Assembly: GCA_003022125.1 (NCBI GenBank)
Contig: PXQH01000042.1
Span: forward strand, 1-64,000
Length of the DNA: 64,000 nucleotides
Origin: Cyanobacteria bacterium QS_8_64_29
Lineage (GTDB): Bacteria > Cyanobacteriota > Cyanobacteriia > Cyanobacteriales > Rubidibacteraceae
Reading direction: 5' to 3'
Under the pieces are notes generated by a model. That model did no database searches. It was not told the origin of the DNA and worked only from the letters and a program-made list of their open reading frames with translations. Below are positions 7,799-16,746 of this stretch, piece after piece. Position numbers and translations under genes: made by a program. The stretch's first letter is position 1; every line of letters begins with the position of its first letter.

Positions 7799-9238
7799 CT
7801 AGTCTTCGCCTTGCGGCTCGGTCGGCATGGCCGCAACCAGGGCATCGCGCACCCGCGCAACGGGCGCAACTTCGAGCCCCACTTCCGGAACCGTTTGCCC
7901 GCTGGGCACCAGGGCACGCTCAAAGCCCAGCTTGGCGGCTTCCTTGAGGCGCAGCTCGGTTTGGGTTACCGGGCGCACTTGCCCGCCCAAGCCCACCTCG
8001 CCAATGGCGATCACGCGCGGGTCAACGGCGCGATCGCGAAAGCTGGCCACCACGGCCAGGGCAATGCCCAGATCGGCGGCCGGTTCCACCACACCCAGGC
8101 CGCCGGCGGCCGCCACGTAGGCATCCAGCTTGGAGAGCGGAATGCCCACCCGCTTCTCTAGCACGGCCAGGATCTGTTGCAGGCGGTTGTAGTCGATGCC
8201 GGTCGCAGTGCGGCGTGGGGCCGCGTAGCTGGTTGGGCTGACCAGCGCTTGCAGCTCCACCAGCAGCGGTCGCGTTCCCTCGCAGGCCACTACGGTGGCC
8301 GTCCCCGGCACCTGCTGTTGGGCGTCGCCCAAAAACAGCGCCGAGGGGTTGGCCACCTCTTGCAGGCCCCGATCGCCCATATCGAAAATGCCCACTTCGT
8401 GGGTGGCGCCAAAGCGGTTTTTGACCGAGCGCAGCAGCCGGTGGGTGGCAAAGCGATCGCCTTCGAAGTACAGCACCGTGTCCACCAGGTGCTCCAGCAC
8501 CCGCGGACCGGCCAGCGTCCCTTCCTTGGTGACGTGGCCCACGATGGCCAGGGTGATGCCGTCGCGCTTGGCCACCTGCATCAGCGCTGAGGTGCACTCG
8601 CGCACCTGGGCCACTGACCCCGGGGCCGAGCTCAGGGCGGCAAAGTAGAGCGTTTGAATGCTGTCGATGGCCGCCAAGCGCGGTTGCAGCGACTCGAGCT
8701 CCTGCAGGACTGCTTCCAGGTCGGTCTCGGCCAGGACGTAGAGCTCGCCATCGGCGCTGGCCTCGACCGCCGGATCGCTCTGCTCAGTTGGCGCAACCCC
8801 CAGGCCCAAACGGCGCGCGCGCAACTTGACCTGCTGGGCCGATTCTTCCGAGCAGACGTAGAGAGCCGGGCCATCGCGGGCAACGCGGGCGGCGACTTGC
8901 AGCAGCAAGGTAGATTTGCCAATGCCCGGATCGCCGCCAATCAGCACCAGCGAGCCCGGCACAATGCCGCTGCCCAACACCCGGTCCAGCTCGGCGTACC
9001 CGGAGGGCCAGCGCTCCTGGCGGTTGGGCTGAATTTGGGATACGAGCTGGGCCGAGCGCGGCCGGCCCGCCTGGGGGGTAGCGCGGCGCTGCCGCCCTAC
9101 TTGCTGCCGGCTATCGGCGGGCGCTACAACCTCGGATTCGAGCGTCCCAAAGCTAGCGCAACTGGGACAGCGGCCGTACCACTGTAGGTGCTGCGCGCCG
9201 CAGGCCGTACAGTTGTAGACTGTTTTGGATTTGGGCAT
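7799..9238 (-). CDS. radA: RadA (Sms) DNA repair and branch-migration ATPase
   Basis: RadA is a RecA-like, DnaB-type hexameric motor that extends recombination intermediates, including those of natural transformation. An N-terminal C4 zinc finger (CTACGAQHLQWYGRCPSC) is followed by the ATPase core with Walker A GGDPGIGKST, the RadA-specific KNRFG motif (KNRFGATHEVG), and a C-terminal Lon-protease-like domain without a protease active site. The length of 479 residues is slightly longer than average because of a linker after the zinc finger. The start ATG 9238 faces rpaB. Confidence 0.96.
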   Translation of the reverse strand: MPKSKTVYNCTACGAQHLQWYGRCPSCASFGTLESEVVAPADSRQQVGRQRRATPQAGRPRSAQLVSQIQPNRQERWPSGYAELDRVLGSGIVPGSLVLIGGDPGIGKSTLLLQVAARVARDGPALYVCSEESAQQVKLRARRLGLGVAPTEQSDPAVEASADGELYVLAETDLEAVLQELESLQPRLAAIDSIQTLYFAALSSAPGSVAQVRECTSALMQVAKRDGITLAIVGHVTKEGTLAGPRVLEHLVDTVLYFEGDRFATHRLLRSVKNRFGATHEVGIFDMGDRGLQEVANPSALFLGDAQQQVPGTATVVACEGTRPLLVELQALVSPTSYAAPRRTATGIDYNRLQQILAVLEKRVGIPLSKLDAYVAAAGGLGVVEPAADLGIALAVVASFRDRAVDPRVIAIGEVGLGGQVRPVTQTELRLKEAAKLGFERALVPSGQTVPEVGLEVAPVARVRDALVAAMPTEPQGED

Positions 9239-9402
9239 CCGGCAGGTTAGCTTGCTGGGCGTGAGTCACCGGTGGAGCCACCGGCAACCGGTACGATGCG
9301 ATCGCAGCTCGGGCCGCTAGCGCAAAAGAGGCTATTGTAGTATCAGCTAGCTTTATTACCCAACAACCCGTAGCGTTGCAGCAAGAAGGAGCGTGGGGGA
9401 AC

Positions 9403-10146
9403 TTGGAGAATCAAGAGCGCAAAGAGAAAGTCCTCGTTGTCGACGACGAAGCCAGCATCCGCCGGATTTTGGAAACCCGCCTCTCGATGATTGGCTACGA
9501 GGTGGTCACGGCAGCCGATGGCGAGGAAGCCCTACAGACCTTCGGCCAAGACGAGCCCGATCTGGTCGTGCTGGATGTCATGATGCCCAAGCTCGACGGC
9601 TACGGCGTCTGCCAGGAACTGCGCAAAGAATCCGAAATTCCCATCATCATGCTAACGGCGTTGGGCGATGTGGCTGATCGCATTACGGGCTTGGAGCTGG
9701 GGGCCGATGACTACGTGGTCAAGCCCTTCTCGCCCAAGGAACTGGAAGCGCGCATCCGCTCGGTGCTGCGGCGTGCCGACAAAGAGGCCACCCCCGGCAT
9801 CCCCAGCTCGGGCATCATTCAAATCGGCTCGCTCAAAATCGACACCAACCGGCGCCAGGTCTATAAAGATGGCGAGCGCGTCCGGCTGACCGGGATGGAG
9901 TTTAGCTTGCTCGAGCTCATGGTCAGCCGCTCGGGGGAGGCGTTCTCCCGCTCCGAGATCCTGCAGGAGGTGTGGGGCTATACGCCCGAGCGCCACGTCG
10001 ACACGCGCGTGGTGGACGTGCACATCTCGCGGCTGCGCGCCAAGCTGGAGGACGACCCCAGCAACCCCGAGCTCATCCTAACCGCGCGCGGCACCGGTTA
10101 CATGTTCCGGCGCATTACCGACTCGGCCACCGAGGAGCAAAGCTGA
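9403..10146 (+). CDS. rpaB: RpaB, OmpR-type response regulator
   Basis: RpaB (Ycf27) is the essential cyanobacterial regulator that binds HLR1 sites of light-responsive genes and partners with NblS. The receiver domain carries the acidic pocket DDE, the phospho-acceptor Asp in LVVLDVMMPKLDGYG, and KPFSPKE. A winged-helix DNA-binding domain follows (HVDTRVVDVHISRLRAKL). Similarity to RpaB is near full-length. I chose TTG 9403 because AAGGAG at 9386-9391 sits 11 nt upstream and known RpaB proteins begin with an equivalent ENxxEK segment; an in-frame TTG at 9376 is the alternative. It is followed after 6 bp by a CCB-type gene. Confidence 0.93.
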   Translation: MENQERKEKVLVVDDEASIRRILETRLSMIGYEVVTAADGEEALQTFGQDEPDLVVLDVMMPKLDGYGVCQELRKESEIPIIMLTALGDVADRITGLELGADDYVVKPFSPKELEARIRSVLRRADKEATPGIPSSGIIQIGSLKIDTNRRQVYKDGERVRLTGMEFSLLELMVSRSGEAFSRSEILQEVWGYTPERHVDTRVVDVHISRLRAKLEDDPSNPELILTARGTGYMFRRITDSATEEQS

Positions 10147-10152
10147 GCGCGC

Positions 10153-10824
10153 ATGGGCCGCCCCCGAGATCCCAATCGCGGGCTGCGGTGGCTGCCGCCG
10201 ATCGCGGGCGGGCTGGGCGGAACGCTGCTCGCCGTCAACCGGCTGACGGCCACCTCGCTCAGTAGCGCCCAGGCGCGCTCGGATGTGGTGGGGGTATTGC
10301 TGAGCGCGCTGCTGGTGCTGGTGGGGCTGCTGTGGCAGCGCGTGCAACCCCGCCCGCCGGAGGCTGTCACCCTCACCGGCGAGGAGGGCTTTGAGCTGGC
10401 CCCGACCTTGCCCGAGCCGGTCCAAACCGAGCTGGCCTGGGCATCCCAGCTGCTGCTGACCAATACGGCCACGCGATCGCTGGTGGTCTATTACGGCGGC
10501 AACGTGCTGCTGCGCCGCGGCGTGTTGCCCCCCAAACGAACGGTGGAGCCCGGCCCCATCGTGCAGCGCGTTTTGAGCCGGCAGAAGCCGGTCTATTTGG
10601 TCAATCTCAAGGTCTATCCGGGGCGGGTGGAGTTCGACTACCTGCCGCCCAACGTGCAGGGCGCGATCTGCCAGCCCATTGGTGATCGTGGGGTGTTGAT
10701 TTTGGGCGCCAACGCCCCGCGCAGCTATACGCGCCAGGATGAGACCTGGATTGCCGGCATTGCCGACAAACTAGCGGACACCCTCGAGCGCTACGCCGCT
10801 GATGGGGCGGCAGCCAGCATTTGA
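10153..10824 (+). CDS. CCB2/CCB4-like cytochrome b6f haem-attachment factor
   Basis: The CCB proteins attach haem ci covalently to cytochrome b6 in the thylakoid membrane. The 223 residues match the DUF2930/CCB2-CCB4 family: two membrane segments close together near the N-terminus (about 14-60), then a soluble domain (SLVVYYGGNVLLRRG, FDYLPPNVQG, GVLILGANAPRSYT). The gene starts 6 bp after rpaB and is probably co-transcribed, linking a light-response regulator to b6f assembly. Which of CCB2 or CCB4 it corresponds to cannot be decided here. Confidence 0.8.
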   Translation: MGRPRDPNRGLRWLPPIAGGLGGTLLAVNRLTATSLSSAQARSDVVGVLLSALLVLVGLLWQRVQPRPPEAVTLTGEEGFELAPTLPEPVQTELAWASQLLLTNTATRSLVVYYGGNVLLRRGVLPPKRTVEPGPIVQRVLSRQKPVYLVNLKVYPGRVEFDYLPPNVQGAICQPIGDRGVLILGANAPRSYTRQDETWIAGIADKLADTLERYAADGAAASI

Positions 10825-10832
10825 GCGGTGTG

Positions 10833-12344
<1,512 letters not shown>

Positions 12345-12417
12345 GGCGGGCGAGCGGCCTCACAATGCGACGCATGCTGTTACGGTACCGCGACAGCCCG
12401 CCGCAAGCCTGCGCACC

Positions 12418-13284
12418 ATGCCCGAAATTACCGGCCGAACCCAGCTGCTGGGCGTCATGGGCGACCCCGTCGAGCACTCGCTCTCGCCAGCCATGCACAA
12501 CGCCGCGCTGGCCGAGCTGGGCCTCGATTGGGTTTACGTGCCGTTCCCAGTCCAAGCAGAGCGCCTGGAAGCCGCCCTTGCCGGCTTGGCCGCCATTGGG
12601 GTGGTGGGCTTTAATGTCACCCTGCCGCACAAGCAGCGCATCCTGCCGCAGCTGCAGGAGCTCTCCGACGCGGCGCGCCTGGTCGGGGCCGTCAACACGG
12701 TCTATCGCACTGAGGCCGGCTGGGGCGGCACCAACACCGACGTGGACGGTTTTGTGGCCCCCTTGTGGCGCCAGCGGCAAGATTGGTCGCAGGCCGCGCC
12801 GCTAATTTTGGGCAACGGCGGGGCAGCGCGCGCGGCAGTGGTGGGTTGCGCGCGCTTGGGCTGCCGCCGCATCCGCGTTGTCGGGCGCGATCGCGCCAAA
12901 TTGGCGCAGTTCCAGCAAAGCTGGCAAGCGGCGCCGCTGGGGGCAACCCTCGAGACCCATCCCTGGGACGCGCTGCCGCAGCTCGTACCCCAGACCGGGC
13001 TGCTGGTCAACACAACCCCCATCGGCATGGCGCCCCATACCGATGGCGTGCCGCTCGAGCCCGCCACGCTCGCCCAGCTCCCGGCTGGGGCCATGGCCTA
13101 CGACCTGATCTACACGCCGCGGCCGACGCGATTGCTAACCCTCGCCCAGCAACAGGGCGCGATCGCCCTCGACGGCGCGGAGATGCTGGTACAGCAGGGC
13201 GCCGCTGCCCTGAGCTACTGGCTGCAGCAACCCGTTCCCGATGGCACCATGCGCGAGGTTCTGTTGCAGCGCTTGGAGCGCTAG
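12418..13284 (+). CDS. aroE: Shikimate dehydrogenase
   Basis: AroE reduces 3-dehydroshikimate to shikimate with NADPH in aromatic amino acid synthesis. The 288-residue protein shows the substrate-binding motif SLSPAMHN, the catalytic Lys in NVTLPHK, the Asp in NTDVDGF, and the NADP-binding loop GNGGAARAA. ATG 12418 gives the family length; the frame is open further upstream but without similarity. It is divergent from glpK. Confidence 0.95.
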   Translation: MPEITGRTQLLGVMGDPVEHSLSPAMHNAALAELGLDWVYVPFPVQAERLEAALAGLAAIGVVGFNVTLPHKQRILPQLQELSDAARLVGAVNTVYRTEAGWGGTNTDVDGFVAPLWRQRQDWSQAAPLILGNGGAARAAVVGCARLGCRRIRVVGRDRAKLAQFQQSWQAAPLGATLETHPWDALPQLVPQTGLLVNTTPIGMAPHTDGVPLEPATLAQLPAGAMAYDLIYTPRPTRLLTLAQQQGAIALDGAEMLVQQGAAALSYWLQQPVPDGTMREVLLQRLER

Positions 13285-13338
13285 CGGCGCGCCCGAATCT
13301 GTTAGGGTTGCGCGCGAACTGCTATTGGACTGCTGGCC

Positions 13339-13767
13339 ATGTTGCGAGCCACGATGGCGCTAGTCCTTGCCTGGGCATTGTGGGCGATTGCGCCCAGCGC
13401 TGTTGCCCTAACCCAAATTGAGCTCAGCGATCTGCGCTATGAGGCCTGCCCGCCCGAGCTGGCGCAGGGGGCGGTTACTAGCGGCGGCTACAGCCGGGAG
13501 GCCAACTGCTTCCTCGTCACCGGCACGGCCCGCAACGACACCGGGCAGCCAGTTTACGATGCCGACGTTTACGGCCGCATTTACGACGCCAATCGCAACC
13601 CGGTCATGCCCAACCGGACGCGGGTGGGAACGATCGAGCGAATCCCGCCCGGCACGAGCGAGTTCAGCATCCGCATCACCGTGCCGGCCGGGCAACCCAC
13701 CCCGCTCCAGCTGGAACAGTTCAAAGCCTCTGGGTTCTCCGGCTCGGTCGAGTACCGCATCGACTAG
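13339..13767 (+). CDS. Secreted protein with an FxLYD-like beta-sandwich
   Basis: This protein of 142 residues has a clear signal peptide (hydrophobic core about 5-22, likely cleavage after AVA near residue 23). The mature part contains two cysteines (EACPPELA, EANCFLV) and the pattern of an FxLYD-type domain: FLVTGTARNDTGQPVYDADV, a GTIERIPPGTSEFSIRI segment and a final SGSVEYR strand. Such domains often occur on extracytoplasmic proteins, and function is unknown. It lies 54 bp after aroE and may share its transcript. Confidence 0.65.
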   Translation: MLRATMALVLAWALWAIAPSAVALTQIELSDLRYEACPPELAQGAVTSGGYSREANCFLVTGTARNDTGQPVYDADVYGRIYDANRNPVMPNRTRVGTIERIPPGTSEFSIRITVPAGQPTPLQLEQFKASGFSGSVEYRID

Positions 13768-13789
13768 AAGCCCGCATTTGGGGCGAGGC

Positions 13790-14050
13790 TCAAGCTGTTT
13801 GCAGGATGCTGGCGACGATCTGCAGCAGGATGATGCCCACAATGGGCGATAGGTCCAGCCCGCCCAGCGGCGGGATGAACGAGCGGAAAATGTTCAAGTA
13901 CGGGTCGGTGACCGGGCTGAGGTAGGCCATGCCTTGCTGCGCCCAGCCGGCGGTCTGGAACCAGCTCAGCACGATGCGAACCAGGATCAGCAGCAGATAA
14001 ATATTGAGGAAGTTCGCCAGGCTATCGGTTAGCAGGTTGCTTGCGCTCAT
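13790..14050 (-). CDS. YggT/Ycf19 family membrane protein (CCB3-related)
   Basis: This 86-residue protein has two membrane helices separated by the family motif VLSWFQTAG...PVTDPYLNIFR. YggT proteins occur in bacteria and plastids (Ycf19); the plant and algal member CCB3 takes part in haem ci attachment to cytochrome b6. Cyanobacteria usually have more than one YggT paralogue, so whether this is the CCB3 equivalent is an inference. ATG 14050 is preferred over an in-frame TTG at 14077. It is downstream of khpA-rpsP-ffh on the same strand. Confidence 0.85.
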   Translation of the reverse strand: MSASNLLTDSLANFLNIYLLLILVRIVLSWFQTAGWAQQGMAYLSPVTDPYLNIFRSFIPPLGGLDLSPIVGIILLQIVASILQTA

Positions 14051-14133
14051 GGGAAGTGCGGTTTCGCTATCGGGCAATGGGTGTAGGTTAGCAAGATTGG
14101 GTCGCCGGTGTAGGAGGCTGCCTCTGCCGATGG

Positions 14134-14469
14134 TTAGGCGTTAGCCCCATTGTTCTGGCCGCGATCGTCGGCGCGGTCAGTCCCATAAACCTCCAGCCGA
14201 ACGGTCCCGCCAGCAGCCGCCGCCGCGGCGTGCAGCAAGGTCTCGATGGCTTGCACGTTGCGGCCGCCGCGTCCCAGGGCTCGCCCGCGATCGCTACCTT
14301 TGAGGGCCAAGCGGATCCAGGCTTGCTGGCCGCCTTTGGTCCGCTCGCAATCCAGCCGCAACGAATCGGGCGAATCCAGCAGCGGCTCCAGCAAAAACCG
14401 CAGCAACCCCGCATAGTCGGGCGCACCCGTGCCAGGCTGCGGCGCGTCGGCTCGAGCCTCAGGAGGCAT
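14134..14469 (-). CDS. khpA: KH-domain RNA-binding protein (KhpA/YlqC)
   Basis: This small RNA-binding protein of 111 residues holds one KH domain. Its GxxG loop region reads [14 protein letters not shown]. It follows rpsP with an 11-bp overlap, the conserved bacterial ffh-rpsP-khpA gene order. The N-terminal segment ([16 protein letters not shown]) matches the family. KhpA acts in RNA chaperoning and cell-division control in other bacteria. The Asp/Asn-rich C-terminal tail is unremarkable. Confidence 0.85.
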   Translation of the reverse strand: MPPEARADAPQPGTGAPDYAGLLRFLLEPLLDSPDSLRLDCERTKGGQQAWIRLALKGSDRGRALGRGGRNVQAIETLLHAAAAAAGGTVRLEVYGTDRADDRGQNNGANA

Positions 14470-14710
14470 GGAGCTGCTGATAGACCTGGGCCTTCTCTAG
14501 AATTTGCCGGACGGTTTGGGTGGGCTGGGCCCCGTTTTGGAGCCACTTGACAATCGCTGGCACGTTCAGCCGCGTTTCGTCGCTGCGCGGGTTGTAGTAG
14601 CCCAGCTCCTCCAGCGGACGCCCGTCGCGCGGGGCGCTGTGGTTGATGGCAATGATGCGGTAGCTGGCTTGGCGCTTTTTGCCAAAGCGCTTCAGTCGCA
14701 GTTTGACCAT
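14459..14710 (-). CDS. rpsP: 30S ribosomal protein S16
   Basis: S16 is an assembly protein of the small ribosomal subunit. The 83 residues begin [19 protein letters not shown] and contain [12 protein letters not shown], both diagnostic. The length is normal. It lies between ffh (66 bp upstream) and khpA (11-bp overlap). Confidence 0.97.
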   Translation of the reverse strand: MVKLRLKRFGKKRQASYRIIAINHSAPRDGRPLEELGYYNPRSDETRLNVPAIVKWLQNGAQPTQTVRQILEKAQVYQQLHAS

Positions 14711-14776
14711 AGGGTCGATCTAGCTAGATAGCGCGAATGTGCCGTTCCAATTCTAAGCGATCGCCGCTGGCGGCGT

Positions 14777-16207
14777 TTACCACAGCTCGCCAAAGCCCTT
14801 TTTCTTTTTCTTCTTTTTCTTTTTGGGTTTGGCGCTAGGCTGCGGTGCTGCCCCTTGACCGCCGCCCAACAGGTTGCCCATATTGCCCATCCCGGGCAGG
14901 TTGGGCGCATTGCCCTGCCCCATTTGCTGCATCATCCCGCGCATTTTGGTGAAATCACCGATTAGCTTGCTGATGTCGGTTTCTTTCTGCCCCGAACCGT
15001 TGGCCACGCGGCGGCGGCGGCTGGGCGATTGCGCCAGCAGATCCGGATCCGAGCGCTCCTCGGGCGTCATGGAGTTAATGGCGGCTTCGGTGCGCTTGAG
15101 CTGTACCTTCCCCTTTTCCAGATCGTCGCCGCTGAGCTTGTTCATGCCCGGGATTAGCTTCATGATGCTGCCGAACGAGCCCATGTTTTTCAGCAGCCGC
15201 ATTTGCTTGAGAAAGTCGTTGAAATCGAACCGGGCCTCGAGCATTTTGGCCTGCATCTGCTCGGCATCGGCCATGTCGATTTCTTCCTGGGCCCGCTCCA
15301 CTAGCGAGACCACATCGCCCATGCCCAGGATGCGCGAGGCCATGCGGTCTGGGTGAAAGGGCTGCAAGGGCTCGACCTTCTCGCCGGTGCCGGCAAACTT
15401 GATCGGCTGCCCCGAAACGTGGCGCACCGACAGCGCCGCCCCGCCGCGGCTGTCGCCATCGAGCTTGGTCAGGATGTTGCCGGTGATGCCAACGTGCTCG
15501 TGAAACGTCCGGGCCAGATTGGCAGCTTCCTGGCCCGTCATGGCATCGACCACCAGCAGGACTTCGTGCGGCGAGACGGCCTCTTCAATGCGCGCCAGCT
15601 CGGCCATCATGTCGTCATCGATTTGCTGGCGCCCGGCCGTATCGATGATGGCGGTATCGATGCCCTGCTCGCGGGCCCGCTCGATCCCCTCGCGGGCGAC
15701 CTCGACCGGATCGGCGTCCGTGCCCTTTTCAAAAACCGGAACCTCGGTCTGCTGCCCCAGCGTGACGAGCTGATCTACCGCAGCCGGCCGGTAGACGTCA
15801 GTTGCAATCATGAGGGCGCTGCGCTGCTCTTTGCGCAGGTGTAAGGCCAGCTTGGCCGAGGCCGTGGTCTTGCCGCTGCCTTGCAAGCCGGCCATCAGCA
15901 CGATCATGGGCGAGGTCTCGGCCTGGGCCAGGGGGACGTGGGTCTCCCCCATAATGCGCGCCAGCTCGTCGTTGACGATTTTGATGAACTGTTGCTCGGG
16001 GCTAACGCCCGAAATTACCTCAGCGCCCTGCGCTTTCTGCTCGATGTCGCTGACGACCGCTTTGACTACCTCGTAGTTGACATCGGCTGCTAGCAGGGCG
16101 CGCCGCACCTCCCGCAGGGCATCCTGGATGTTGGAAGCAGAGATTTTGTCCTGGCCGCGAACTGTTTTCCAGGCTTGCTCCAACCGTTCGGAGAGGGCTT
16201 CAAACAT
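14777..16207 (-). CDS. ffh: Ffh, signal recognition particle GTPase (SRP54)
   Basis: Ffh binds signal sequences and 4.5S RNA and docks with FtsY to deliver membrane proteins. The 476 residues contain the N domain, the G domain with P-loop GLQGSGKTT, DTAGR and TKLDGD, and the methionine-rich M domain (MRGMMQQMGQG...MGNMGNLLGG). The C-terminus is an uninterrupted run of about nine lysines followed by GFGELW. An FtsY partner is encoded at 55672-57162. No SRP RNA gene is seen in the window. The start ATG 16207 is divergent from gifA. Confidence 0.97.
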   Translation of the reverse strand: MFEALSERLEQAWKTVRGQDKISASNIQDALREVRRALLAADVNYEVVKAVVSDIEQKAQGAEVISGVSPEQQFIKIVNDELARIMGETHVPLAQAETSPMIVLMAGLQGSGKTTASAKLALHLRKEQRSALMIATDVYRPAAVDQLVTLGQQTEVPVFEKGTDADPVEVAREGIERAREQGIDTAIIDTAGRQQIDDDMMAELARIEEAVSPHEVLLVVDAMTGQEAANLARTFHEHVGITGNILTKLDGDSRGGAALSVRHVSGQPIKFAGTGEKVEPLQPFHPDRMASRILGMGDVVSLVERAQEEIDMADAEQMQAKMLEARFDFNDFLKQMRLLKNMGSFGSIMKLIPGMNKLSGDDLEKGKVQLKRTEAAINSMTPEERSDPDLLAQSPSRRRRVANGSGQKETDISKLIGDFTKMRGMMQQMGQGNAPNLPGMGNMGNLLGGGQGAAPQPSAKPKKKKKKKKKGFGELW

Positions 16208-16362
16208 AGAGCGGGCGCAGCTCCAGAACTACCGACAGGCTGTGTCTCAGTTCACGATAGCGCCTTGCCAGCTGCCCCCGCGATGGCAGCTAGCCCCCAA
16301 CCGGCGATCGGCGGTTCGATTGCGGCCTTTGGGTGGCGCGCTTGCGCCAAATCGATCGTTTC

Positions 16363-16402
16363 GTGACAACAGATACAAAAAAATTTTGCTAATATAAGTA
16401 AT
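16363..16402 (+). promoter_or_regulatory. Putative gifA promoter with an NtcA-like box over the -35 region
   Basis: An extended -10 (tgctaatat, hexamer 16390-16395) stands in an unusually AT-rich patch. The palindrome half-sites gtg-N8-tac at 16363-16376 match the NtcA consensus GTA-N8-TAC in five of six bases. The box ends 13 nt before the -10, so a bound NtcA would occupy the -35 region, a position expected for repression. NtcA repression of gif genes is known in Synechocystis; the site here is inferred. Confidence 0.6.
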
Positions 16403-16429
16403 ACAAAGCCAGATAGGCTAGCTGGCGCA

Positions 16430-16445
16430 ACGGTCGAATGATCGT
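16430..16445 (+). promoter_or_regulatory. Small hairpin next to the gifA ribosome-binding site
   Basis: The arms acggtc (16430-16435) and gatcgt (16440-16445) pair with one G-U around a gaat tetraloop. The stem ends one base before a strong Shine-Dalgarno (aaggagg, 16447-16453), 9 nt before the ATG. A control role is possible but unproven, and the stem is short. Confidence 0.35.
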
Positions 16446-16462
16446 CAAGGAGGTCGGTAACC

Positions 16463-16657
16463 ATGGCTGCAGAACAGCAAGCACGCGCGCTCATGATGCG
16501 CCACCACCGCTGGATCAAAAACCGCCAGCAGGCCATGTTGGGACGGACGGCATCCGAAATTGGGATGGATGCAACCCGCTACTGGAACCACATCCAGGGC
16601 AAGCCCCATCCCACCTTCCGCAAGTCTTATGATCGCAGCGGCGCCGCCTCGAGCTAA
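16463..16657 (+). CDS. gifA: GifA (IF7), glutamine synthetase inactivating factor
   Basis: IF7 binds type I glutamine synthetase and inactivates it when ammonium is plentiful. The 64-residue basic protein matches the roughly 65-residue IF7 family: EQQARALMMRHH, IKNRQQAML, RTASEIG, YWNHIQGKP, SYDRS. Arg8, Arg21 and Arg28, the positions reported as essential for binding GlnA in Synechocystis IF7, are all present at identical numbers. A strong RBS precedes ATG 16463. The promoter carries a near-perfect NtcA box and the gene ends at a strong terminator. Its target GlnA is encoded at 62298-63722. The assignment rests on recalled family sequence. Confidence 0.83.
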   Translation: MAAEQQARALMMRHHRWIKNRQQAMLGRTASEIGMDATRYWNHIQGKPHPTFRKSYDRSGAASS

Positions 16658-16705
16658 GCAGCTCCCCTGTCGGTGTCGGCTAAAATCAATAGCGCTCCTG
16701 TCGCC

Positions 16706-16739
16706 GGGTATCCTTCAGCGAAGGATACCCGATTGTTTT
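16706..16739 (+). terminator. Rho-independent terminator after gifA
   Basis: A perfect 10-bp stem (gggtatcctt, 16706-16715, with aaggataccc, 16721-16730) encloses a five-base loop (cagcg). A T-rich stretch (gattgtttt) follows immediately. It lies 48 bp after the gifA stop and just before rsmB, separating the two transcripts. Confidence 0.8.
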
Positions 16740-16746
16740 GGGCGCC

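Noticed and set aside
16402-16462. A glutamine riboswitch in the gifA leader
   Set aside because: The leader is too short and lacks the conserved core of the glnA/glutamine aptamer. Only a six-pair hairpin is seen.
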